Of a stretch of 64,000 bases of DNA, positions 23,787-34,885 are shown piece after piece (position 1 is the first letter of the stretch; every line of letters begins with the position of its first letter). The notes under the pieces were generated by a model that was given only the letters and a program-made list of their open reading frames with translations, was not told the DNA's origin and did not search any database. The translations under genes were made by a program, and so were the position numbers. Source of the DNA: Pyrocephalus nanus (Eukaryota; Chordata; Aves; Passeriformes; Tyrannidae); the NCBI GenBank assembly GCA_038380795.1, contig CM076259.1, forward strand, positions 101,295,739 through 101,359,738. Direction: 5' to 3'.

Positions 23787-26194
23787 AATTTTAATAGATG
23801 TTGTAAATGCATTTATTTTGCCTGGCACATTAAAATCACTGGTTTAAGTTCCTTCACTTTCAAATTGCACTCTCACTAAAGTGTATTTTGTGGCAATCAT
23901 CTTGTTATTACACTTCTAATGGTCTAAAATAAGTATCGCTACTTCATGACTTCAGCAATATTTTTTGGCCCCTGTTACAGCTGCCACAGTCCTGATTAGC
24001 TTTGGTGCCCAGACAGAGGTTGGATAAGCTATGTTCTGGACAAAACCTTCCTAAGGGAGACTAGGAGGCTCACCGGAAGATTTATCATTAATTCTCTATT
24101 GCTGTTATTTGGTGTAAATTGGTTCCCAGAGCCTGCAAGCTGCCCCTTTGCAAGCCAGAAGGACAAAGCTAGGATAAGAGTCTGACCACAGATAAGGCTG
24201 ACCTGTATCTGACAGAGGAGGAGAAGAGAGGCCAAGGCAGAGCTGCAGGACCTGTGCTCATAGCTTCCCTTGGCTGACTGTTTGAAGTAGGACCCAGGGT
24301 ATTTACCCAGTTTGTGCTCTAAACATTTTTAGGGACCTCTGTCAATACATGCAAAATTTACAGGGCAATTCTATATCAGATCCAGTGATAAAACCATCTG
24401 CCTACAGATACACTGTGGAAATGAACACCCCTATTTGAGAACTGCTGTAAATGAGCGAATGGGTTACAGCTACATTCAGCAGCTATAATGTGGCTATTCA
24501 TTTACAAAGTTGTCCAAGTGGAACTCAACACAAATTATTAGTGTAGATTAAAAGTATTTTTCATTTATCTGCTTGTTCCTAAGAACCCAGCAGAATGGCA
24601 ATTAGTTAAAGGAAATAAGAGGGAAAGAGAACAGCAAAATATTGCAGCTCAGGTTGATTATTTATTTCCTTTCTGGATTCTGTTTGGCTTTAGATCTGTC
24701 TTGATAAGCAGCATCTTGGGCTGTGAGACTAAAAGGTTCTGTTACCATAAAATAAGTAAGTGTGGTCATTTTTGTGCTTTTATAAATTATAGTTGAAAAA
24801 TATGTATATTTATACACACACACAGAAACACATATCTAGAGAAAGGAGGAAGACCAGTTAAAAGACTGGACAAGATAATAGTTGCCACTGAAGTTAGAAA
24901 AGCTTAATAAATGGGAGAAGAAATTTACAGCCACAATAGGAGCAACCTGGTCAAACAAGGGAGAAAATATTCAGTACTACAGATCTCATTACAAAGGTAA
25001 AAATTGAATGCATTTTATGTATCTTATTTTTTTCTTGTTGTAACTTTGTATCTTCATCCAAAAGCACCTCATAGTTGAGTTTGCTTCCTTCCTATCCCCT
25101 CCTTCTCCCAGTGAAGGATTGGTTTGGGCTTGAGAGGTTGTGATGCTATTGATGGAAACTCGTCCGCTGGACGTAATGGGTTATCAAAAGTGAGGTACAT
25201 CTTGCTTGGGGATGTGGGAATTCTCCTCTTTGGCTGTACTTGCAAACTTGCAGGAGTAAAGCCTTTGCTCTTGAATAAATTGCCTCTGCTATATTACAGC
25301 AAGGGTTGAAAAATAAAATAAAAATGTAGAAAACCCAAGTCAATGAAATTAAATCTTCCAAGAGAACAGATGGGTAAGTGAAAGGTAAAGTGATGAAAGT
25401 CTACAGTGTTGTTTGCACTGAAGGAATGTCTTGTATTTATTATTGCAAAGAGATGTTTCCCCTTCCTTTGTTCACTTTTGAAACAGTCCAACCTTGGGCT
25501 TGTTAAATATGTCTCTACAGAAGTTGGCACGTACCGACCTTGTTTGCTGCAGTCTGCTCTTCCGTAGCTTCTGGATTCTAGTGGCATGAGCCAGATGGAC
25601 AGAGCCCTAAAGCTAAATGCTGGGTAGCATAATTAAGTGCTCTAGTATAGAGCTGGAGCTGACTGAGACAAACTTTGGCCAATACCTCAATATTTCTTCG
25701 TTCAAGTTCTCTCTCTAGTGTCAGAGTAATTATTGTGGTTTTTTTTTCTTTCAGTTCATATTCCTTGGGTATTAGGATGTTAAATTATATACCAGTAATA
25801 TTTTCATCAACATAATAAAGAGTTTTCTCTACTACTTTGTGTCCTAATAGCACTATGGGGACATTTTACAACCTTGTGAAAGCTCACCTGAATTTTCCCA
25901 TCATGTTTATACAGCCTTTTTTTCTGCCATGTTTTGGAGTCACGATGTTTAGTAGTGATTGTCATGTGAACCTCTGCCCCGTGCCAGCATGGTCCTGGCC
26001 AAACACGCTGTGGACACTGGAATGTGGCTCTGCAGCTCTCATTGTGAGTTTGGGGTTTGAGGAGCCTGGAAACCATATCAGGGGTCTGTATGCCATCCTG
26101 CAGCATTTTGTCTTCCTGCTTGCAAATGCCATTTGCAGCAAGTGAATTGTGTCTCCCACCTTCCCTTCTTCTCCCCTTCCTTGACAGGCCACTT

Positions 26195-26257
26195 AGCAGG
26201 GTGCTACAGGCAGAGTAGCACTGAAATTTGCTCACAGGCAGCCTGTAGCACCCTGCT
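26195..26257. repeat. Perfect 17-bp inverted repeat with 29-nt spacer
   Basis: AGCAGGGTGCTACAGGC (26195-26211) is the exact reverse complement of GCCTGTAGCACCCTGCT (26241-26257). The spacer is 29 nt. As RNA this would be a 63-nt hairpin with a long uninterrupted stem, in the size range of a short miRNA precursor but with an unusually perfect stem and large loop. No known miRNA seed or family is recognised. It could also be two inverted copies of a short local duplication, since GGCAG(C/A)-type words recur just downstream. Confidence 0.75.
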
Positions 26258-27739
26258 CTAACACAGGCAGCCGTGCAAGGCTGAGATCCTTCCAAATAAA
26301 GAGTGCTTCTGCCCTTCATGGGCAAACCCTTACAGGCACCCTATGAAGGCAGTATCTGCAGGTGGAATTCTCCAGTCCTGCTTCAGCAAGCAGGAGTCCT
26401 TGTCACAGAACTTTGCAGCTCTTACCCTCTGAGGACTAATCTTAGGTTGATCTGAGTTTGCAATTGCCAGTCTTTCTTTGGAGGCCTGGCTCAAAGAGGA
26501 GATTGAGCTTTCTTACATTACAGACAGCCTTGGTTAATTACAGTCATGTAAAGATGAGTTTTTACCTTGGGACTTGGTTTAATTAAAAAACAGTGCTGGG
26601 AAATTTATTAAATGTCTGATATGTTCTATCTGGGTGCCAAGTGTTAATGCTGATGTTTTCTTCAGGTGCTCTCCCAGCTTCAGTCAAAAAGGACCATCTT
26701 TGCTTGACATCCGCACTAACGAAAGGGGAGGGAGGACAGACCGTCATTCTCAGCCAGGTTAAAGCCTGGCAGCTTGCTTTGCACAGCTTGGGCTTGTGTC
26801 TGGGCTTTGGGGAAAGGTTTGTGTGGGTAGTAGTGTCAGAGGAAAACTTGCAGTACAGAACCTGAGGCTTTCCCTGGGTAGTGGAAAAGTCAGGATCAGG
26901 ATCATGCATGTGAAATGTGGACTTAGAGGAACTTTGTGTGGGTGGTCTTGTTTTGACTCTTTCTGCCCTACTCCCTTTCACTTCCCACTCATGTATGCTG
27001 AAGCGTGTCATCTATTTAACTTGAGCTTTTCTAATAATCATAGATAATATACAACAAAAACAATAACAAGGTCCCTGCATATACAATCTCTCTGAACTGC
27101 AGAAGCCACAAGATCTCCTAGACATGCTTTTTGTTAGTACTGGCTTGTGAGAGACCTAGCGCTCCATGATGCCCATCTGTTAGCAGCATGTTTAAATGTG
27201 ATTAATGTGAAAGTTGCAAGAATTGCAATAGCTTTTGCTAGTCTACAAGAGAATCTGTCACTGTTAATCTCTTCAAGTATTAAAAGCTTTGTATACTAAA
27301 TCTAACATTATGGAAAGCTGTAGCTTTGCTTTTGTTACCAACACCTTAGTGCATTATTAAACTAATGTTTCCTTTCCCTCTGTAGTTCACAAGCATAGAG
27401 GGAGTGTAGATACCATTCACATGCAGAAGAATATTTAAATGATCATCTAAGTTTGAAGTCTAGAGAGACATGCTCCAGCATTAAAGGTTATGGGGCAAGA
27501 TTAAGTTTGATTGCCATTCCTGAGGGGACGTGGCCAGAACAGGATATATAAGGAGCTAGTCCTTTCCCAAAATGCTGGTAGAGGCTGGAAAAGTCACAAG
27601 CAGCATCCTGATGTGGTAGTTCTTTGCTGCACCTGAGTAGACATCAGAAATCATTTTGGCTTATCCACCCATGAAAATATTTATTCAGAACCACTGCATC
27701 TTTAAAAGAGAACATTTTCTTCGAAGAGAACAATTTATT

Positions 27740-28184
27740 AAAAGAAAGAGAGACAAAGAGACAAAGAAAAAAAAAGAAAGAAAAAAAGAAAATAGAGAAA
27801 GAGAGAAAGAGAGAGAAAAAGGGAAAGAGAAAGAAAGAAAGAAAGAAAAAAAGAGAGAAAGAAAAAAGATAGAGAGAAAAAAAAGAAAAAAGAAAGGAAA
27901 AAGAGAGAAACAGAAAGAAAAAGAGAAACAGAAAGAAAAAGAGAAAGAGAGAAAGAAAGAAAGAGAGAGAAAGAAAGAGAGAGAAAGAAAGAAAGAGAAA
28001 GAAAGAAAGAGAGAGAAAGAAAGAAAGAGAAAGAAGGAATGAAGGAATGAAGGAAAGAAGGAAAGAAAGAAGGAAAGAAAGAAAGAAAGAAAGAGAAAGA
28101 GAGAAAGAAAGAAAGAAGGAAAGAAAGAAGGAAAGAAGGAAAGAAAGAAAGAAAGAAGGAAAGAAGGAAGGAAGGGAAGGAGAT
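27740..28184 (+). repeat. Polypurine tract, (GAAA)n/(GGAA)n/(GA)n, about 445 bp
   Basis: The plus strand is almost pure purine. Uninterrupted purine stretches include 27930-28039 (110 nt) and 28049-28184 (136 nt), broken elsewhere only by scattered C or T. The left half is GAAA/GAGAAA-like and the right half GGAAAGAAAGAA-like with GGAAT units near 28035-28055. Long mirror-symmetric purine runs can form intramolecular triplex (H-DNA) and often stall polymerases. The long open frames across it (Arg/Lys/Glu-rich on plus, Phe/Leu/Ser-rich on minus) are artefacts of a sequence without stop codons. Confidence 0.97.
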
Positions 28185-28212
28185 AAAAAAAGATGGTTAC
28201 CAGGTGGTGATG

Positions 28213-28301
28213 TTGATCCAGCTGATGGGATGTCAATCCTGGTCCCAGTGTAGATCCATATGATGGGATGGTTAATCCTGGTCCCAGAGTTGATCCAGTT
28301 G
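28213..28301. repeat. 39-bp tandem repeat, two and a third copies
   Basis: Units at 28213-28250 (38 bp) and 28251-28289 (39 bp) share GATCCA, TGATGGGATG and AATCCTGGTCCCAG, and a third partial unit begins TTGATCCAGTTG at 28290. It is minisatellite-like and directly follows the polypurine tract. If the block is an LTR, this could be a duplicated enhancer-type repeat. Confidence 0.85.
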
Positions 28302-28461
28302 TGTCTGTCTGGCTGATGGGAAGTCCAGGAAACTGGAGGTTCTTTTCCCAGCCTGTGGAAGCCTGAGGTCCATCCGCAGGGAGGCAGAGGAGGCTTGGGC
28401 AGGCTTCTCCTCATCCATGTCCATTGTCCTTTTCTTGTCCATTGCCGTTGTCCTTTCCTTC

Positions 28462-28485
28462 AGAGAGAGAGAGAGAGAGAGAGAG
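28462..28485. repeat. (AG)12 microsatellite
   Basis: Twelve AG units follow TCCTTTCCTTC and precede GTGCTCC. It belongs to the same repeat-rich block as the polypurine tract upstream. Confidence 0.95.
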
Positions 28486-30726
28486 GTGCTCCTGGGGAGC
28501 AGCACCACTAGTGGGGAGGGCAATTTCCCAACACAAGGTTTTGAATTTAGAACTTTAAAAAGACATGGTGGGTAGGATAAACAGTGTTACTGCATGAGTG
28601 AGGATTGCCTCCTGGAGCAAGATGACACTTCAGGAAGCAAATAGGAGAGAACAGAGGGAAGGAAAATTACTTTCTTCACATAGCTGCTTATGTTGGAAAA
28701 GATCAAAGAAACTATAATGAGTCAGTATCTTTCTCTTTAAAGGAAATTTCAGAAGAATGGTTCAATTAAATAGTAGTTTACTCAAGATCTGCAGGTGGCT
28801 TGTAAAGTGTAATCAGATCCCCCTTACCTTTTAAACCCAAATCTACAGCTTTTTTCATTTTAGTGGAGGTGGAGATCCCCGTTCTTGGATTTGCAGTGGC
28901 AGATTGATAGAGGAGAGAGCTTGTTATCAAACTTCTTGGTTTGTGGCATGATTATAAGGTGCTTTTGTTTCCAACAGGGATAGCAATAGTGCTTTGGTCA
29001 AGACATTTCAAAACTGCTTGCAATCTCTTCTTGTAAGATCATCAGACACTGTAGGACAAATTAAAACCTGCCTTTCACTGAAATACCCCCTCGCTCCATC
29101 ACACAAGGCATCTTCACAGCATCCAAACAGCTTGTCCACTTCTGCTCATTTCAAAAATTAAAAATCAGATCAGATAGGTAGTTACAGAAATCAGACTGGA
29201 CTTCATGGGATTTTCTCGTTATTTTGTGTGCCCTGCTATAATCCTATCTTTGAAACATTTAAGGGCTTGAGTTGCCTTAATTAAAACCTTCTAGAACCAT
29301 GCTTTTTCATTTATCCTCTAAAAGGACAGTCACTAATTCCACTGCTCTGAGCCATTAAGAAGACTTGCAAGGAAGGCAGAACCCACTTGCCTTTAGTAGC
29401 CTGTCAGTCAGACCAAGTGCAGTAAAGGGACTTTCTCCCTTTTGTGATAATATGCACATTGTTCAAGTGATGAATCTCTACTTTTTTGGTCTCTGAGGGC
29501 TGCTGTGGCACACCCTGCACCTGTGGGTCTCACTATTGCTTCTGTCCTGTTGTCCTGTGAATTGAAGAGTGATGCCTAGTATCCTCCATCCGTTCTCAAC
29601 AGCTGTCATGTGCCAAAAGCTTCAAGTAGTGGGCTGAGGTGAAGAGCATACAGCATGTTATCAAATTGTGAGCCTGCTTTGCTCTGTCCCCTCGCCCCTC
29701 AGTTCCCTGGCAGTCAGAGACTATTAGCTCACACTGTGAGAAATCCCAAAAGCTTCTAGATATTTCAAAGCTTTGCAAAACTGTGCATAGTAGGTTAAAA
29801 TCTGTTTACAGGACTCCTGATGGATCAGCTCCTTCCTGTACTCATGGTTGCAGGGGTATTCCTGAAAAGGGCATTTTTTCATGATTTGGAATTATCTTGG
29901 AGATGAGGTAGCAAGGGGAAGGAGGATTCAGGTGCACCTTGAATGCCTTGCTGTTGACTTTTGTTTTCAGTTCACTTTTTAGCTATTAAAACATGAAGGA
30001 AAGTAGATTGAGTAAGCAACTCTGTGTGTGTGTGTGTTTGTCTTTAGTGAGTGCCTGATCAGGCAAGGCAAAGCATGATTCAGCTACTAGTTAGTGCTGA
30101 TGTTCCAGAATTGGCAAGCACTGAACACTCCTGCTACTGGATCTGCCCCAGTTGCTTGATGTGCAGTGATGAATGGATGAACATTCACCAATGCTGTTGC
30201 ACAAACAAATAAGTTAATAAAAAGCAGCTGATTGTGTCATTGTATGCTGTGAAAACTCCAAAGCAGCACTGATATTATTTAAAACCAGATGTCCTTATCT
30301 GGAAGCCCTTAGAAACCTTGAGTTGTGAGGGTTTTTTGGGAAAAAAACCCCCAACAGGATAGACACAAAACAAACTTTCTACCTTGTCCTCAAATGATTT
30401 CAGGGTGAAGACTTTTATAAGGGTTTTTTTCTTGAAGCCTTAGTCTGAGTTTGAGTTTAACAGTGAACTTAGCTTTGGATTGTCTCACAGATAATTAGAG
30501 CTGTACTGGCATTCTCCAGTGAGGGAACTGACTCGCAGGGAAAAGCTTTTTTAAGGGGACTTACTGGAAAGAAAACGCTCTGTGAGAACTGGAATTATCC
30601 AAACCAGCTGTCTGGCCTCAAATAAAATTATACTGGCCTTTTGTACCTCCATGTAAGTGGTATTTAACCCTTGCCATCATTACTGCATACTGCTGAGACA
30701 GATGAACTTCCTCAGCTGATGGCTGA

Positions 30727-30945
30727 GCGGGCCGAGAACAAAGCGCAGACTGATGTGATTGTAAGAGGACGCGGGGCTGTCAGCAGGGCCAACCGTTAGT
30801 TCATTATTCAGGCGGACAAAGCTTCACTCCCTCATGAATCACTTCTGGGATTTGCTTTCCCTCCCTCTCCGAGGGAGCTCACTAAAAGGATCGGGCATAC
30901 AGAGCAGTCCCGTCAAGCTGGATCATTTCCATTTACGTTTCTCTG
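30727..30945. promoter_or_regulatory. CpG-retaining block, candidate intronic enhancer or alternative promoter
   Basis: In an intron otherwise nearly free of CpG, seven CpG fall within about 90 bases (30727-30815) and several more follow to about 30940. Two SOX/TCF-type words lie inside: AACAAAG (30737-30743) and GACAAAG (30815-30821). The composition change and motifs are seen directly; regulatory activity is inference. No splice-bounded exon is evident. Confidence 0.3.
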
Positions 30946-33900
30946 CCCTCTGGAGGCAAAAGCTGTCCCATGCTTATGGCCTGAGTTTTACTGAGGGTGC
31001 CCCTTCTACCCTGTGCTCCCTAGATGCTGATATTGTGCAGGACTGACTCCTCTGCCTGTTTCCCTGGGGAGAACCTGGTTTTCTTTTCAGTTGTGAAAAT
31101 GAGCCCAGAACACTGGTCCTGTGCCTACCAAGACATTTTTAATTGCTTCTGCAGCTTGAGGAGAACTCTGTAGCTATGGCCAGCAGCAGGAGACCCAAGT
31201 CAGCTTCCCCATTTTATTAGCTTTTAAGAAAATCTGTGGAGCTGTGTCCATGCACACTCTCTTCAGTTGTTGTGAAAATGCTTGAGGATGACAGCCAGGT
31301 TGGGATTTTACATTCAGCCTTGCTGCTGCTGGAGAAGGAATGAAGTGCCTCTGGGGAGGCGTTCCAGGACCATGGAAACAAACACATGGCAATGTCAGTG
31401 TTCCTGCTGTAATAGTGGAGGAAGCAGCGTGGGGTCTCCCCCATCACAGGCCTGGGCTGCTTCAGGCTGAGGTAGCACAGGGAGAGGGATCAGGGGAGGG
31501 GAAGAGTATTCTTCCTACCATGAGCCTAATGGCAATTCTCAGATACTTAGAAAAATAGTTTTGATCAGAAATATTGTGGCTGGTACCAGATGGTGCAAGC
31601 TAAGTGTAAGAAGTACTGTAGTAAAAAGTAGTAACAACTGCCCACACATGAAGCTTTATCCTAGAGTAGGAAGGCTTGGCTTTGACAGGTCTTTGAAGCA
31701 TGAGCTTCTTATGTGTTGTTTGTTGACTCTGAATGTTGTCATTGCACAAGCTACCATTAATTGATCAAGTTGTGTGTGTGTGTGTTTCTTCTAAATTCTT
31801 GGCCTTGGTGATGAAACGTGGCTAGCAGCTCTGCAGGTTACCTGTACATTGCCTGGGAACTCTCAGGAATTTGTTTCATTTCTCTGAATACACACTTGTT
31901 CTTGCATTACAAAGCTGGATGATTAAAGAATCCTGGAGTTCTTTCTCTGTGCTATTCATTACTTTGTGTACCTCTTTCATGTGCCCTTATATCTAAATTA
32001 AACACATCAGACCTCTTCAGTGTCTTTCCATCTGTAGATCTTTTCATGCCACTAATTATTTTTATAAGCTGTTTCTGGAACTCTTTTATTTCTCGGTATC
32101 GTTCACCACTCAAAGGAGGCCGCAGACAGCAGTATCCTTATGTGTGTGTTCTGGGAGCTCCTTTCTCCTTAGTTTCTCTCCATCCTCTCCATTTCTCCAG
32201 GCTCAGTGCTGTAGCCTTTCCTCACTGTGCCATCTAATTCCGATGACTTCAGCCACTGTAAGTGAAGACTACAGAACTCTTCATTTATATATATTAATCT
32301 GATAAGTGACTGAAGCTACAGGCCTAAGCATCTTGGTGAGCTGCCATATTCATTTGCTAATCATTAACACAGCTGAAAGACTTTTTTCTTTATTAAAAAA
32401 CAAAGTACAGTCTTTAAAGAGCAGTATTTTGCAAGAAGAGAAAGCTGTGTTTGTTTTTAAAGGAAGATTTATTGGGATGATATAATCCAACTTGTGCTAT
32501 CTCCTCACCTGTTTTTCCTCAGGGAGACCATCAATCTTTATCAACATTTCTAAATCAAAAGATAAAAATGATAGACAAATTCCAGAATGGAATGGAAATG
32601 CTAGCAAGAGCTGAAAGAGAAATCCTTCCTTTTAATACCTGCTGAAATTGAACTCAAAGAGGATGTAGTTCACTATAGATGTGTGGGATCTGAGAGCAGT
32701 TTTGTGGCTTCAGTTCTTTGTAACAAGAGATCGGACAGAAAGAACAGTGGTGCGTGGATCCCATCTGGAAGGATTTATCATCTGAACTCTTAATGCTGGG
32801 CTTGCTTTTAATTTTTCCATCTAATCTTTTTGCAGTCATATGCCTCACATGAAACAGCTTGGAGTGGGTCCTGGACCTGGCTGGGTACAGTTTCTCACCT
32901 TGCTTTACCATTTCTGTCCTTGAGTTGCCTCTGGCACAGTTGAAGCCCTCCTCATCCTTCAGGCTGTCCCTGCCTCTGGCTTTGGCAGTGCTGGCTCCAC
33001 CACAGCATTAGTACACACAGCTAGATGTTGCCAATTCTGCATCTGGAGATGAATGTTGTGCTGCAGTCTCAAAGCTAGCACAGGTTTGGCAGAACATAAC
33101 GTTTTAGTCCCCTCATTTGTGCAATGCCTGCATCTGACCTGTGAGGCCCTGTCACTGCTGGGGGGACAACCGGGTTAAACAGGAGCAAGACAAATCATGC
33201 AGGAAAAGATGGATACGCAGTTGGCAAGTGACCTTCATTTTCTTACAAAAATGGGCTGAGGGAAAAGCTCCTCCCACGGAAGGAGAGTTTGAAATGCATT
33301 CAAAGAAAAATGAGGCTTGCTAAGTGCTTGGAGGATGACAGTTTCAGAGAGTTGTCCCTCAACTTGCCCTTGAGAGATATTTGCTGAAAAAGCAGCAGTT
33401 AGGCCTGTAGTGTTGGAATTTACTCTTATTTCAGGAGAGCACTTCAGTAGGAGTTGCACACAGATGTTTAGTAGCTCTTCTTGGCCTACCAGAGGTCTCT
33501 CCTCCCTCTGAACATAGTCTATAGTACCTGTCCCATGAAGGCAGAAAAAGATTTGCTCCACAAATTATGAAGAAAATTAGAGAAGAAAAAGGTTGGTTTC
33601 AATAGACCATACACAGATGCATCTATCAGACAGGAAAGTGGCAATTCAGATTGAAACAAAAAGATTGTTTTCAAAATTCTTCTTCTCTTTACTTTTTCAC
33701 TCTCACAAAAAATAGTTGCATGACCCCAGCAAGGGAAAGAGCCTGGGAGCTGGGGGAGCAGGCAGCTTGTCAGATTGTGGTCTTTAACAAGGTTTGAGCA
33801 TGGCAACCTTAGCTCTAACATCCACAGATACATACATGCAGGTTAAATATCTGTCCATCCATATATTTAAATTGTAGTATCTTCAATTATTAGATTTATT

Positions 33901-34814
33901 CACATGTTTCAATTTTCTTTTCAAGGTTCTTTGCACCAGTTTGTGCATCAAGTCATCAGTACGTGGAAGGAAAGGGTAAACCTCAGGCTTTTTCTTATTT
34001 ACAGATAAAGGATACTACTGTGATCCAGTGATTGATTTTCTTTCTTGACTCACTAACCATGAATTAGTCCACAGCTCTTCAGCACTGAACTGCACTGGGT
34101 CAGGGTTGAAACTGTGGGCTGTGTTGGAGGACCAGAGCAGAAAAACACATTTTCTGATTTATTTTTCCCTTTTGATCTCATGCAGTATGTTGCACGTGTT
34201 GAAACTGAACAGAATTAACTTTGTAATCTCTAGTGTACAGCATCAATTTCTTTTGCAAATAAGGTTTGAATAACCAGATATAGTTACTGTTGACATTTGA
34301 TCAACAACAAAATAGTTTTTGAATGCCTAATAAATAGAAATGCCTGATAGTACTTATTTTTTATACAGAAACTAAGGAATGACTGCTGATAAGGGAAATA
34401 AGACACTATTTGGCAGCCCTGAAACAGCCAACCTGTGTGAGACAGTGCAGCACACTCTGAATTTGTGCTGTGTAACAGAACTGTTTACAGAGCAGAACTG
34501 CCATAAATGAAGCTGATGGACCTGTGTCATATCTTTCCTATAGAAGCAATTGTTGCCCTAAAGGTAGTCAAGGAGGTAATTTCTTTCCAGATTGGCTCTT
34601 CAAAACACCTTTTAGTGTTGGGAGCAAAGGAGACAGACTTAGTTATGTAGTTTAGGCTTGATGTTCTTCCTTTGCCATGTCTTTCTGAAGAAGCTTTACC
34701 CCTAATTACTGGTTGCCCTGTGAAAGCATACAAGAAATCATCAGGTTTTAGCAATAGAAATTTTGTCTGAGATGTTCACTAATACTGAATTTTGGTTCAA
34801 CACCAGGAGATAAG

Positions 34815-34885
34815 TTTTTTTGTGTGTGTGTGTGTGTTTGTTTTTGTTTGGGTTTTGTTTGTTTGTTTTTGTTTGTTGGTTTTTT
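34815..34885. repeat. (TG)n followed by T/G low-complexity tract
   Basis: Eight TG units are followed by GTTTGTTTTT-type text with GG interruptions. It resembles the tracts near 21.9, 48.1 and 61.3 kb. Confidence 0.9.

Larger units (their letters stand above)
14291..26194. other. NHS: Intron 1 DNA without recognised genes or transposons
   Basis: This is AT-rich intron sequence. I saw no CR1, LTR or SINE copy that I could support. It contains several simple repeats listed separately. A TATAAAAG string near 14607 is noted but has no other promoter evidence. A perfect octamer ATGCAAAT at 22453-22460, beside TAATTA-type homeodomain text at 22430-22445, is a weak enhancer hint. Confidence 0.6.
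27491..28535. mobile_element. Possible decayed LTR surrounding the polypurine block (uncertain)
   Basis: The right end on the minus strand reads TGTGTTGGGAAATTGCCC, an LTR-like start. On the same strand an AATAAA follows the polypyrimidine tract near 27731-27738. Hexamers AGGTTA (27485-27490) and AGGTTT (28536-28541) flank the interval and could be a 6-bp target duplication with one change. Against this, a TATATAAG string at about 27544 lies on the plus strand, terminal inverted repeats are weak, and no internal retroviral sequence is seen. Boundaries and orientation are tentative. Confidence 0.25.

Noticed and set aside
28049..28184. Regular repeats considered as a CRISPR array
   Set aside because: There are no spacers; it is a simple purine microsatellite in vertebrate DNA.
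27644..28414. 256-codon minus-strand frame and 128-codon plus-strand frame of Lys/Arg/Glu
   Set aside because: Both are translations of a polypurine/polypyrimidine tract that cannot contain stop codons; this is not protein-coding evidence.
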